Source: Zymoseptoria tritici IPO323
Lineage: Eukaryota > Ascomycota > Dothideomycetes > Mycosphaerellales > Mycosphaerellaceae
DNA length: 64,000 nucleotides
Reading direction: 5' to 3'
Assembly (NCBI RefSeq): GCF_000219625.1
Contig: NC_018210.1
Location: 992,001 to 1,056,000 of the forward strand
The translations under genes were made by a program, and so were the position numbers. The notes under the pieces were generated by a model, which saw only the letters and a list, made by a program, of their open reading frames with translations, searched no databases and had not been told where the DNA came from. Below, in pieces: positions 52,216-63,223 of the stretch (positions are counted from its first letter, which is position 1; every line of letters begins with the position of its first letter).

Positions 52216-52902
52216 TCACCCAAACATCTTCAACATCTCACACCTCTCGTCCATCGTCCTCGCCAACAACAACAGTCCCGCCTGCCGAGGTCGATGAATC
52301 TCGTTACCCCTTCGGCCACGGTTGACCCTCCCGCATTCCAATACGCATAGCGAACCGGCTGGTTCAGATGGCCATGCTACGCGAACCCATCCGCGTTCTA
52401 GTCGAGAGGGGTCAAGACTTTCGTCGGCTTGGCACGCTTCTATGGCATCTTCGAATTGGCTCTCAAGCCGGTGAACGAAGTTGCGGCGACGGTCGCTTGC
52501 CCACCACGTTGCTCCCAGGCGGAGCAGGCCGCGGCAGAATTCGTCTTCAGCTTCCTGGTCTGGGTCGCGGCGAAGGGGTGGGTCGATGGAGTTCAGCTTG
52601 AGATACTCAAAGTCAGGTGCCAGAGCGCCTTGCAGCTCGATAAGACCACCTCGCGATGGCCAGCCTTGGAGAATGACTTCACCCGTGGTTATGATTGTGC
52701 GGGTGGAGATGCGAAGGCTGTGGCCGCGAGTGCTGGCGAGGGTTGGTGACCAAGGTCTTGCTCTGTCCTTTTGCGCCAGTGCTTCGCTGAGTCTACTGGG
52801 CGGAGCGGTCTTCAAACTTGGGTCTTCAGATGACCTCTTGAAAGGCCACATGTTAAAGGAGTTGTACTCTGTCTTGACAGAGTTTACGAGGGAGGAGAAC
52901 AT
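52216..52902 (-). CDS. Hypothetical 228-aa protein, possibly prematurely stopped
   Basis: A single frame from the ATG at 52902. The N-terminal third is polar and probably flexible (NMWPFKRSSEDPSLKTAPPS). The core reads AEDEFCRGLLRLGATWWASD, RRNFVHRLESQFED and RVAWPSEPAGSLCVLE, an arrangement found in fungal small unknown proteins whose C-terminus continues after the RTMDERCEMLKMFG segment. Here TGA interrupts at 52216, yet the same frame continues open for 28 more codons to 52129, including RMFGSIAKYEGETFWKAWEG. The frame downstream looks coding, so a nonsense mutation or a sequencing error is possible. No known function. A Ser/Pro-rich N-terminus and no signal peptide imply an intracellular protein. 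Confidence 0.6.
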   Translation of the reverse strand: MFSSLVNSVKTEYNSFNMWPFKRSSEDPSLKTAPPSRLSEALAQKDRARPWSPTLASTRGHSLRISTRTIITTGEVILQGWPSRGGLIELQGALAPDFEYLKLNSIDPPLRRDPDQEAEDEFCRGLLRLGATWWASDRRRNFVHRLESQFEDAIEACQADESLDPSRLERGWVRVAWPSEPAGSLCVLECGRVNRGRRGNEIHRPRQAGLLLLARTMDERCEMLKMFG

Positions 52903-53697
52903 GCTTTCGAGCAGTGCTAATCAATGTCCTGAGAGTGGCTCGCGGTACTACAGCCAGACACCGCGGGCAGTCAAAGATGACTCTGATGCGGTAGCAGTCG
53001 GAGTTACGATGCGACCATGCAGTGAGCAGACAGCTATCAAGCCACCGGGTTCTCCTCGTCGATTGGTTGCGGCATCGCCGTGCGTCGACTTCATGGGCGA
53101 CTATGAAGATCAATCTCGAGCATGACTACGACTTCCACGAGTATGTTTCCAGATACCTTGAAACGCATAGCTAACGGCCGTGTACAACTAATGAGGTGCA
53201 AAGTAGGACAAAGGAAGTTCAACAGATTTCGTGTTCATCCGTCTTGTTGTTCTGTCGGCCGTAAGATGAACCCCTCGAATCCTTCCACCACGAGTGACGC
53301 CATAGTCTCTTGAAATCCTGCCGCCTGCGATCAACGACAAAAGCAAAACACTCACCTCTCCAAACTAATCTAACCACATACGATCATCATCGCGAGACCT
53401 GGAGATCAACTCTTTCTCGTGCGTTGCGTGAGTCTCGTCCGATAGGATCAACGACTTCGCGATCCGCCCTCCTTTTCGTTCAAGCGTGAGGCGAGACATG
53501 AGCGGTAATCCTTCTGATGGCTCAATGAGAAAAGTATAAGTAAGACTGCTTCCCTTGACTGTTGCCTAAACATTATCCAACAAATCTAATGTCAGAGTCA
53601 AACACATCCAAGACTTGACTGCAACATTCACCTTAAAGCACAACCATTGAAACAGCATCCTTTCCCACCATCCATCTAAACAACCTCAACCACAACA
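52903..53697. other. Intergenic region, divergent promoters
   Basis: About 795 bp between divergent hypothetical genes. The last ~60 bases before 53698 are CA-rich, typical of fungal 5' leaders. Nothing further recognised. Confidence 0.4.
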
Positions 53698-54183
53698 ATG
53701 TGCTGCTCCCAACGTCGCCGCCAGCAACAGCAAGCTACGCTTTTCCTCCAACAAGAACCCTACCTCTCCTCCATGGCTCAGCAAAAGTCCGTCACCCACC
53801 CCAACGCTGTCGAGGACCGAACTACCTCAGAGAAAGGAGATGAATTACCGCCGCCATACACTGCGACTCCACAGATTCTCAACCGGAACTCCTTCTCCTC
53901 CTCTTCCTCCTCCTACTCCTCATCTGGGGACGAAGGCGCAGTCTCACCGGACGCTCTGCCCAGTTTCACGAGCAAGGATGTACATCCCGTTCAGCAGTCA
54001 CCGGGCGGACACGAGACGGACCTGCAGCCGATGGACCGTAAGGCGAGCTGGAAAGAATGGAAAGCGCTGAAGAAGGCTCAGAAAGTGGCGATGAAGGAGG
54101 AGAAGAGGATGTGGAAAGCGGAGAGGAAGATGGAGAAGGAGGTCTTGAAACGAGCGAGGAAGAGTGGCGGGGAATGTCGTTGA
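53698..54183 (+). CDS. Hypothetical 161-aa protein with N-terminal Cys-Cys and basic C-terminal helix
   Basis: A single frame. The N-terminus MCCSQRRRQQQQ could be palmitoylated and held at membranes by the basic residues. A PPPY motif (GDELPPPYTATPQ) could bind WW domains such as that of Rsp5-type ubiquitin ligases. A Ser-rich acidic-flanked stretch (residues ~62-80) precedes a strongly charged C-terminal helix (KEWKALKKAQKVAMKEEKRM; WKAERKMEKEVLKRARK). This domain order is common in small filamentous-fungal proteins of unknown role. No membrane segment or signal peptide. Support comes from codon pattern and coherent low-complexity design. Confidence 0.6.
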   Translation: MCCSQRRRQQQQATLFLQQEPYLSSMAQQKSVTHPNAVEDRTTSEKGDELPPPYTATPQILNRNSFSSSSSSYSSSGDEGAVSPDALPSFTSKDVHPVQQSPGGHETDLQPMDRKASWKEWKALKKAQKVAMKEEKRMWKAERKMEKEVLKRARKSGGECR

Positions 54184-55158
54184 ATTGGGACAGCGTAACC
54201 TTGGTCTCCTTCTTTAGAGCGAAGTATCTTTCGTTGCATCGTCTTCATACCGGAATACTATTTGACAACTTACAACATCTCTACGTGATGAGACCAATCC
54301 GATTTCCAGTCCTGTTCGAAACGCCCGGCTGCCTGGAGATTCTAGCTTTCTGCGGGTATGCACACTGGCATCGCAGATTAACGATCTAGTCCTGGCCCGT
54401 TTCGATCGACATAATGAGCCTCTGCACAGCCTCGCTCCCCACATCACATGGTGATAGAATGCTCACGGCTCTTTTCCGGGGGCCCTGAAAATGGAATGTT
54501 TCGAATGTCTTGTGGAGGACTTATAGGTTGAGGAGGATTGTGGTTTGGGGGACGGCGGGCGGGGTTCTCTTGGCTTGTGGTTAGTTCGGAATGTTTTGCG
54601 CATTCGGCCTTTTGCGTTGGGTTTTGATGACACGGGTGGATGGACGGGTATGTTCTCGGTGTTCGGGCTCGGCGTCCGATTTCTGGGGCTGTAATGGCCT
54701 TTTCTCCTATGCTGTCCTCGAAGTAATGCTTCCAGTCGACACGCTGCTCAAGTCACGCGCTTAGGATTGCTCTCGGCGAGTTCGGTAATCTGTGATGGTC
54801 CGCTCCGGCAAAGACCCTCTGTATATCCGTTCGCGTTCGAAGAACACAGCCCCGCAAAGTGCGTTCGCTCTAGCAGTGTCGATCTAAAGTGCGGGGATGT
54901 CAGGGCGAAGAGGCTATCCCAATAAGGAAGTAGTGAGATCGTGTCTGACCAATCAAGAAGTCGAATTGGGCCGGACGTCGGTGCGATTCAAGCTGGTTCA
55001 TGGAGAGGAGAGCTACCAGGAGCTCGGGAAATGCTTTGCGTGTTCGCATGGCGTATATGATGGGAAGAATCCCATCGCCTTTTCGTTACTCCTTCCTTTA
55101 CTGCACTTCCTGGAATCGCGGGGTCATTCCTGTACCGTCCGACAGGAAAAGAGCAAAG
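54184..55158. other. Intergenic region
   Basis: About 975 bp between the 161-aa protein gene and the epoxide hydrolase gene. Open frames at 54057-54389 and 54897-55211 overlap real genes or lack features. No repeat. Confidence 0.4.
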
Positions 55159-56482
55159 ATGTCGGAAATCAGAGAGTACACCATCAATGTTCCGCAGGAG
55201 AAGCTCGATAGACTGCAGCGGAAACTGGAAGATGCAGACTTCCCGTCTGAGCTAGAGGATAATCCGGGCTGGGACTATGGCTCGCCGCTGTACGTTGTTC
55301 TCATGCGCGCTTCCGCAGAAGTTCGCGGTGCTGATTAGAAGCAATAGGAAGGATGTAAAGCGCCTCACGGAGTACTGGCGGACCAAATTTGACTGGCGTG
55401 CCCACGAGAAGAAGATCAACGAGCTGCCCAACTTCGAGACGACAGTGAACGTCGACAAGCATGGACCTGTGGACCTCCACTTCGTGCACCAGAAAAGCGA
55501 TGTTCCCGGAGCGATTCCTCTGCTGTTCATCCACGGCTGGCCAGGAAGTTTTCTCGAAGTCACCAAGATACTTCCCTTGCTCAAAGGCGGGAATGGTAAG
55601 CCCGCATTCCACGTCGTTGCACCTAGTCTTCCGTAAGTGCTCCCTACCACGGATCCCGTATACTCACGCTCACGAACCCTGCACAGCAATTATGGCTTCT
55701 CCGGTCCCGCTCTCAAACGCGGCTTCAACATCGCCCGCTACGCCGAAGCCTTCAACAAACTCATGCTCGCCCTCGGCTACGACGAATATGTCACCCAAGG
55801 CGGCGACTGGGGATTTGTCATGACCCGCGCCATGGCGAAGCTCTACCCGCAACACGTCAAAGCACACCACATCAATTGGGCGTGGGCTGCAAAACCGGAG
55901 GAGTTTGCCAACGGGAGCAAACAAGAGCCGGCGTACTCGGAAAGAGAGAAGAAACAGATGGCGAGTTCGGACCGCTGGTTTCCGTTCGGGATGGGAGATG
56001 GAAGAGGATACATCGCTATTCAATCCACCCGCCCAGCGACGATAAACTTCGCTTTGCGGGACTCGCCCGTTGGAATGCTCGCCTGGATTTGGGACAAGCT
56101 CGTCGATTGGTCGGACGAGTATCCCTGGACAGAAGACGAAGTCTGTCTCTGGACATCGATGTACGTCTTCGCTCGGGCAGGACCGGACGCCGCTTCGTAC
56201 ACGTACTATGAAGCGCTGCATGATCCAGTGGAGATGACGGTGCCGATGATCCAGGGGTATATTGATGTTCCTTTGGGCATTGCAGACTTCCCGGTTGAAC
56301 TGGCGAATAGTCCGCAGAGTTGGAGGCACACGATGGGTCCGATTGTGTTCCAGAAGATTTATGAGAAGGGAGGGCATTTCGCCGGGTGGGAGAGGCCGGA
56401 GGACATCGCGGAGGGATTAGCGGAGATGTTTGGGAAGGGAGGAGGCGCGTATGGAGTTGTGAAGGGGAAAGATGGGTATTGA
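55159..56482 (+). CDS. Epoxide hydrolase (alpha/beta-hydrolase, EHN N-terminus)
   Basis: Three exons: 55159-55289, 55348-55632 and 55687-56482, phases matched, 403 aa. The EHN domain starts IREYTINVPQEKLDRLQRKL, runs through DYGSPLKDVKRLTEYWRTKF and ends PNFETTVN. The hydrolase core begins VDLHFVHQKSDVPGAIPLLF with IHGWPGSFLEVTKILPLL (oxyanion HGWP). The nucleophile is Asp in TQGGDWGFVMTRAMAKLYP, the lid tyrosine region includes SYTYYEAL, and the final catalytic His is KGGHFAGWERPEDIAEGLAE. All catalytic positions seem intact. The family opens epoxides to vicinal diols in xenobiotic and secondary metabolism. Soluble; there is no signal peptide. The start at 55159 aligns the EHN domain; the earlier ATG in frame lacks family residues. 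It is the last ordinary gene before the repeat-rich block. Confidence 0.92.
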
Positions 56483-57139
56483 GAGAGTGAGGTAGATGTT
56501 GTCTGAATGATGTAAGGTTCTCGTCTCGTTGTGTTGGCTTTGTGCGATTTCTGTGATGCCTGAGGCAAGAATGCTGCTGAGTCAGTGAAGCGACGTTCCC
56601 CCGCCATCAACCATAGAACTAGGTCTCGTCTCGACTTCCCATCTGGTGTTGATCTCACCGATGTCACAACATCGGTGAACCGCTCCATCTGGGAGCCACA
56701 ACAATCGTGCCGCTGGTGCTGCTTGACCCATACTCGCATTGAATCGAGGGAATCTCACGACACGATCTTTCCGCCTGGGCTGGCGAACGGGAGCCTACCC
56801 CTGCCCTGCGAACCTCTGGAATAGGACTACCGCTCTCAGCGCACCGCCAGCACTTATTGACAGTGCCAAATAATTGTTCCTCCGCAGCTCATTGTTCTGA
56901 GAGCTCTTGCAACAAGCAGTTCCATCAATCGGTAAGTGGCCCACTCTCAGAAATCAATTCTAGCCGGGTCCTCCACAATCACCTCTCGGAAACAATTACG
57001 GCAATCTTCTCGCATGGTCAGAGATCGGGTCGCGTGCCTTCTCCGCAAATGCAACCATGAGGCAATCAAGTCGCATCGCCACGCTCTCATCCCCCGTTGT
57101 TATTCATAGCCTCACTCATTTTTATTCATAGCCTCAGCC
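56483..57139. other. Intergenic transition with a 14-bp direct repeat
   Basis: Between the epoxide hydrolase and the TpA-rich block. Base composition is still normal to ~57.10 kb. TATTCATAGCCTCA occurs twice in tandem (57101-57114 and 57123-57136) just before the composition switches; it could be a target-site-like duplication. No gene is seen. Confidence 0.45.
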
Positions 57140-58379
57140 AAGGTGGTAACGTCAGAATTCCACCAAGATCCTTGCTTTGCCCTTAATAGTTACAACGACA
57201 CAACTACACTACTAAGCGTAATAAAACATTGTAGAGGTTGCAAGGGAACATTATGCGAGCAAGCTCGTGTAATTAATATGTATATAAGTAGTATGTTAAT
57301 AATAGTAGAGGTAGTAGAAGGGAAATCTATATTAAAAAGTCCTTAGAACGCCGGCGTAGATCTCTTACTTACGCAAACGACTACTCTTATAGTAAGATTA
57401 GTTAATTGCCGGTGTATTCGGTAATTCTTAGTAAGCTAATAAGAGCGCGAGAAACTCCTTTAGTTTTGCTAACTAAAGAGGTCGTAGTAGAGGTAGTTTA
57501 TACGTTAAAAAGCTTACGGCTATAGTAAACGCTATAGCTAGAGGTCCGGTAGCTCCTATTAACTAGGCTGTTAAGGCGCGTTCTACTACTAATATTAGTA
57601 AGGATTATGCTACTAAGTCCTATGTTGTTAGAGCTAGTAGCTATGTTATTAGAGCTAGTAGTAGTAGAGCTGTTAGCTAGACGGCGGCGGCATCTACTAG
57701 CTCTAAGGGTAGTATTAATAGCTATAGCTATAGTAATATAGCTACGGCGGTGCTATAAGTGTTGCGGCTAGTTAAGACCTTACCGCCGCCGCTACTCGTT
57801 TAGCTATAAGATCCTCGTTTAATACTACCGCTAGCTTATTGCTATACGGTCTATTGCTATAGTAGTGCTCTATGCACTTTACGCTAGCCTTTACGTAGCT
57901 ACACTACCTCTTCTAAGGATTGTAGCCGCCCTTACTACTATAGTTGTAGCCGAGTCGTTAGCTTAGTAGTAGCAGTCGCTATAATAGATTACTAGGCTCC
58001 TTATTACGGCGGCGGTTATATAGTACTATAGCCTCGTCCTTAGTCTATTACGTAAGCCGTTCCGGTCTAGTTATCTTACGCTTAAGGCGCTATAAGCCTT
58101 ATTATTACTACTCGAGCTTGCGCTTATTAGTACGTATAAGGGGGTCGTATATCGTCGTCGCCGTAATCTTAGGTAGTAGCCGGCTACTCGGAAGGATCTA
58201 CGCCTTCTCGAATATAGTACAGTCTAGTATAAGCGGCTAGTTATTAGCCTACCCTTTAAGATATAGCCCTAGCTCGTATAAATAAGGTATGCCGGTCTTA
58301 GCCCTAAAGGTATAAATGTATAGCGGTAGCTCGTCTATCTTCTTATACTACTTCTACTTTATAATCTACTAAGCGGTTA

Positions 58380-59700
58380 TCTTTAGTGCTTCCTTATACA
58401 CTACGTTTACTACTCTATACTAGAAGGGCTTGCCTCTAAACTAAGTAGATATAAGGCCCTTAGCCTTTATAAGCGACGCCTTATATCGATCGATAAGGTG
58501 CTCGTAATAGGGCTCTATAGCGTTAAAGAAGCTAAAGATATCCTTACGTGCCGACTTAAGCTATACCTTTAGACCGCCGTATATACCCTTATACGGTAAG
58601 GTCGTCGTAATGCTATAACTACATATACTCTTAGTCTACGCCTTTACGTAGAACTCCTTCTCTTACGACTACTACTACGTTAGCAGATACGAGTTATAGA
58701 GGTAGAGCTATGTTACCTTCTTATCCGGTGTTAATAGAGTCTCCTTATCCGTAAAGGAGTCTATAAGGGGTAGCTCGGCGCTAGCCTTATAGACGTTGTA
58801 CTATAATTCGAACTCGGCTAGTGTTGTAGCATTAAGGCAGGCTCTATATCCTTTAAGCTATTGTTTAGTAACCTTCTTACGTATAGTCGTTGCCTTCTTA
58901 CTAAGGACTCTAGGTACTACATTAATACTAAACTTCGCATTAGCGTTACTCTTAATAGCGACGTTTATATACTATATATAGAGCCGGTATCGCACTTTAG
59001 GAAACACCGCTTTAAATAACTTCTACATCTGCCGGTTACGGTCGTATATTATATACGACGGCTCGTTAATGCTATGCTTATCTAAACAACGCTTAATCTA
59101 CTACTATGCCTATAGGAAGCCCTCCTTAGTCTCGTCCGGTATAAGGACGTAGAGCATAGGTAGATAGATGCCGGTACGTATACGGATAACTACTACTATA
59201 AGGGGGATACTATATCGTTGCGTCTTATATATATAGTCTACGAGCTATACGTCGCTATTATCCTTAAAGACTTATAGCAGTTGTAGATAGTACTATACTA
59301 ATCCTCGGAGGTTATTAGTACGATCCTTTAGAGGCTTACTATACTAGTAGCCCTTATCTTCGAGCGTTTTTAATACCCTCTTAACCGGCGTAAGGCTATC
59401 TAGCTACTTTAATCGGAGGGTATACTATACGTTATAAACGTCGCGAGTTAGCTATAGAGTTATAGAGTTACCGCCGAACTACTTCTTATATTAGTAGCAG
59501 TACTCCTTCGCGGATATACTAGCCTTACGTATATTAGCGAGAAACTCGAGTATCTTAGCTCTACGACCTTTACGGCAATGTAGTAGTAGTCCGATAACCT
59601 TACTACTAGCGTAGTTATAGACTAGAAGACGACTAAGTAATATCTTCTACTTAGAGCTAGCCGACTTCCTATTAACCTTCGACACTATTACCGACATAGT
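58380..59700 (-). pseudogene. RIP-degraded MULE-type DNA transposase
   Basis: Reading the minus strand in one frame, with stops at positions where RIP would create them, gives HCRKGRRAKILEFLANIRKA (59521-59580), YKTQRYSIPLIVVVIRIRT (59161-59220), PSYIIYDRNRQM and KLFKAVFPKV (58981-59100), then NVAIKSNANAKFSIN and SYSITTTLPYKGIYGGLK near 58600. These match the MULE domain, including the YKTNRYGLPLL-like strand, the D residue of the second block and the position of the C-x-W-H motif. Mobile element of the Mutator-like superfamily (fungal type). Many stops, mostly TAG, make it inactive. Element ends and terminal inverted repeats were not found. Confidence 0.75.
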
Positions 59701-60845
59701 ATAGCTAGTCTTCTTTAAGGACGAGTCGCGTATAGCCTTAATGCTAGTAGTATTAAGTCCGTTTCTTCTCTTTACTATATTAGCGTTACTAACACCCTTC
59801 GCACAGATCTACCTCTAACTAATAATAACACCGCCCTTCTTATCCGGCCCCTTCGAATAAATAGCCTCCTAGCTAGTCTCCTTAGTATAGTTATAGAGCT
59901 ATACTTTAGTAGCTTTCTAAGAAGGGAATCGGAGCCCTTCGACGACTAGCGGTATAATAGTATTAAAATAAGATGCGCGGTAACTACCGCCGACTAAGAA
60001 GGCGCTCTTATTAACGAGTATCTACGCGGTAGCGTTTCTACTGCTTACTTCTTCCTTAATACTAATACCGACATTAACACTATTATTATCTTACTAACCG
60101 ACCGCGTAGTAGAATCCCCTTAAACGCCTTCGTTCCTTACGCTCCTTACGCTCCTTACGCTCCTTTAATACCTCCTCTTTCTCCTATAGCTCTAGTCTAT
60201 CGAACTTATACTTGTAAAAGGTGCAGTTAAGAATAGAGTAGCAGTATGAATCACTTCAGAACAGACTCGATTCGATACTCTCTCGGAAGGAGGAGATTCT
60301 ACGTATCCTTATAATACAGGCGCAATCTAGCTTAAACGAGCTTAAAAGGCCCTAGTAGGGGTGCATATGCCGCTAAGGCAGGGGATTAGATGCCGATTGT
60401 CGGTATTCGGCGGAGGCAGATGTAACATAGCCCCCCTCCTTGCGCAGAGCGTCGCGCTCTAAACGGTTTTACCTCGAGTAAATTCCTTTTGGTGTTTGCT
60501 AAGTTTAATAGCCTAAGGCCTTAATTAGGGTCTACTGCGGCTTTAAAACCTAGGCTCGGATCCCTCGAGTTCTTCTCTTCTTTAACAACCTTGTGCAGAC
60601 TTAGTAAGTGTAACTTAATCCTATCCGATAGCCAAACAGGTCTAAAAGTGCCCCCCTAAGGGGCATTTGTAGCCTGTATAGTGCTAACGTGGCGTTTAGT
60701 TCCCCTTTAGCCCTATTTTCTACTAGACGACCTCGAATTTCATCGAAAAACCGCTATTCTTACTAAACGACCCTATCCGCGACCGAACGAGCCTATTATA
60801 ACGCAACCCGCCTCTATCGCGACCTAACATAAGCAATTCGCCGCT

Positions 60846-61035
60846 AACGGCATCTTTAAGGGCAATCCGTGCGTTAACTGCCTTAACAAGCCCTTAAACA
60901 AGGCCGATTTGGCCTAGTTCTGCCTCTTTACGCGCGAATCGCCGGACAAGTAGGCAACTAATAATAAGGACGAATATTACCTAAAGTGTTACAATTGCTC
61001 TAACCGCGATTGTTTCTAGGTATATACATACGGGG
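60846..61035 (+). pseudogene. Degenerate cysteine-rich repeat-encoded frame
   Basis: One plus-strand frame interrupted by TAG codons reads GIFKGNPCVNCLNKPLNKAD, FCLFTRESPDK and YYLKCYNCSNRDC. The C-x2-C pairs suggest a small zinc-binding unit inside a repeat. I do not know the family. The stops lie at positions that would be CAG before RIP, so the frame was probably open once. Confidence 0.45.
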
Positions 61036-61233
61036 TTAAAAGGGGGCTTTCGGGGGCTAATGTGGTTAAAAGATGCCGGAACTGGTTAAAGGCGACATTA
61101 CGAGGGCTAATAAGCTCCGCAGGGCCGCTATTGCCGCCGATAGTACCGGAGCGATAGCTGCGGCGGCTTGTTCAGCCTACAAGGCGGTCTACGTGCGCAT
61201 TAAGGGGTATGTGTAGTTAGTTCGGGTCTGTTG

Positions 61234-61258
61234 TTGTTTGTTTGTTTGTTTGTTTGTT
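61234..61258. repeat. (TTTG)n microsatellite
   Basis: A short tract of about six TTTG units. The 15-bp flank TAGTTCGGGTCTGTT just before it recurs once at 61408-61422, so this patch is locally duplicated. Confidence 0.85.
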
Positions 61259-62425
61259 CCATTTACGTCCTTTCGGAGTCCAAGACTATGTAGGACGGCT
61301 TTGCTATAAAGGCAAAGCAGTAGATCTAGTTACAATCAGATTTTTCGGTATTCTTTGACCTTAGGGGAGACCCCGTGCCTAAGGCAATGCAATGCCAAAG
61401 GACTTTATAGTTCGGGTCTGTTTGGCTCTATTAACCCCCTTTTAGGCGCTTTAACTCCTTTACCGGTGTTAACGGCCTTTATCTGCACTAAGGCAAGGCC
61501 GAATTCGACTAGACGGGACCGCTTATGCTTAGAAAGCGCGAGAAGTTGCTCGCTAAGGAGGCTATAAAGCGAAAGAGGGAGCTTATAAGTATTTAGGTCC
61601 CTTCTTGCCCAAAAGTGCCCTACTAACCCTAACAGGGTGAAGACGTGCCTAACACCCCCCGCAAGCGACTTATTCTAGCCTAAGGATCTACTAAGGACTG
61701 CCTAAGGCGTCGCGTTCGGGCCCTTTCGGCCGCTCTAGACACCGTCTACACCTATGCAGGCGCTAAGAAGGGCTCGAAGGCCTCCGTTGTAGAGGGAGTG
61801 CTCTGTCCGACCGAGTACGACCTCTCTAAGGACCTTAAGCCTAAGGAATAAGCATATAAGCACTTTTTCGTGTTTCTTTTGTCTCTTTTAGCCTCTTTTA
61901 GGCTCGTTTTAGGACTAATAGGCGCGGTAACGCCCGGGTTGTTTCTTTTTGCTGCGACTTGGCGACTTATAGATTAGATAGAATTAAAACAACTTTACTA
62001 TGCTCGATTGTCTCTCGTTGTGTGATAATGTTGTCCTTAGGGGCCCGTTTAGCCCCTAATTTCCCCCCCTAGGATTTTATTAGATTAAAATTCTTCTAAG
62101 GTAGAGAAAATTTTTAGGTAACTAGGAACCGGACTAAGGAGTTAGTATAGTGTTAACTAGTGTCTTTTAGGCCTTAATAGTAACTAATAACGCGTTTGTA
62201 TATCTATCGTGCTAGTCTACCGCCCTTAGTACCTCCCGTGCTTCTATTAAATGCTCTTATCGTAGTAGGGCTAATGTAAGTCGCAGGTTCCTAAGTGTTT
62301 TTAGACGCGGGCTAGCCCTTCTACGCGATCCTGTATATCTATCTGCCGTGTTGTTTCTTACGCTTTAGGATCTTGTCTACTACGTAAACGTCGGGTTCCT
62401 CTAATCGGATCTCCTTTAGGCTATT

Positions 62426-62647
62426 CTAGGCCCGTTTGGTAATTTTGGCAGGTTTTTCCTCCTCTAGTAGGGAGATGTAGAATATAGGATGGATGTTTAT
62501 CGTTTCCGGCAGTTCTAGCGTGTACGCGACGTCGTTTACGACTCGCTTAATCCTATATAGGCCGACATACTTGTAATCGAGCTTTTCCGACGGCCGGATA
62601 GACTTTAAATATCGAGTAGAGAGGTATATATAGTCGCTAACTGTCAC
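62426..62647 (-). pseudogene. C-terminal end of a Ty3/gypsy polyprotein
   Basis: A 73-codon open segment on the minus strand reads DYIYLSTRYLKSIRPSEKLD, YVGLYRIKRVVNDVAYTLEL, PETINIHPIFYISLLEE. This is the post-integrase region of fungal Ty3/gypsy Pol (the strand that precedes a chromodomain), with the conserved RPSxKLD and HPxFHxSLLE motifs. Upstream sequence, where integrase should be, is replaced by unrelated LTR-like DNA. It is therefore a 5'-truncated or interrupted fragment. The segment is unusually intact relative to its surroundings. Confidence 0.8.
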
Positions 62648-63131
62648 GGGTGAACAATGTATACACGAGAGTTCAGAGTCTGTGTTAGATACAGCAAGTT
62701 CGATAAGGAAGCAGCCTAGAACCTCGCGGTAAGCGCAGAAAAGGATGTGGGCTGCTAAGACAAAGTACGGGGTTGCGCTACGTGTTATAGAAAGGGCGCT
62801 AGTCCCTTATAATACCCCCCTCCTCTCGGTGCGCGGAAAAGTCGTCGGCAACCGACATAAAAGCAGCGGACTATTTACCCTCCTCCCTTAGACCTACTAC
62901 AATCGTCTAATTAGCTAAAATTTACTCCTATTGTCCGCCCTTTTCTTAGTATTGTCGCATGTCCGGGCGAAAACTGTCGGATCCCGACATAATAAGCCCG
63001 CTGCACTTTACTCTACCTCTTTACTTTTCTAGTATTGTCGAGAAAGTGACAATATACGGAAAACACGCCCTTAGAGCCTAGGGCTACATATAAATACCCT
63101 GCCCCCCCCTCTTTTCCACTGCTATTATTAC

Positions 63132-63192
63132 TAAATCGTTAAGGTAAGTTTTTAACCTAAAGGTTAAGGGTTCGAGTCCTTCGCTTTTATCT
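63132..63192 (+). ncRNA. tRNA-like relic (B-box present)
   Basis: GGGTTCGAGTCC (63168-63179) fits the TFIIIC B-box and T-arm, with AAGG/CCTT around TTCGAGT. An A-box-like TAAATCGTTAAGG lies ~35 nt before it. The acceptor and anticodon stems do not pair well, so this is a decayed tRNA gene or a tRNA-derived SINE rather than a working tRNA. Confidence 0.25.
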
Positions 63193-63223
63193 AGGACCCC
63201 GGTGCTTTTCTAACGGAGTCGCA

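Noticed and set aside
52481..53125. 214-codon plus-strand frame
   Set aside because: It runs antisense to the 228-aa minus-strand frame, whose residue pattern is much more protein-like.
61355..61567. 70-codon plus-strand frame in the RIP block
   Set aside because: Its translation has no family resemblance, and neighbouring frames are equally broken; probably chance openness within repeat DNA.
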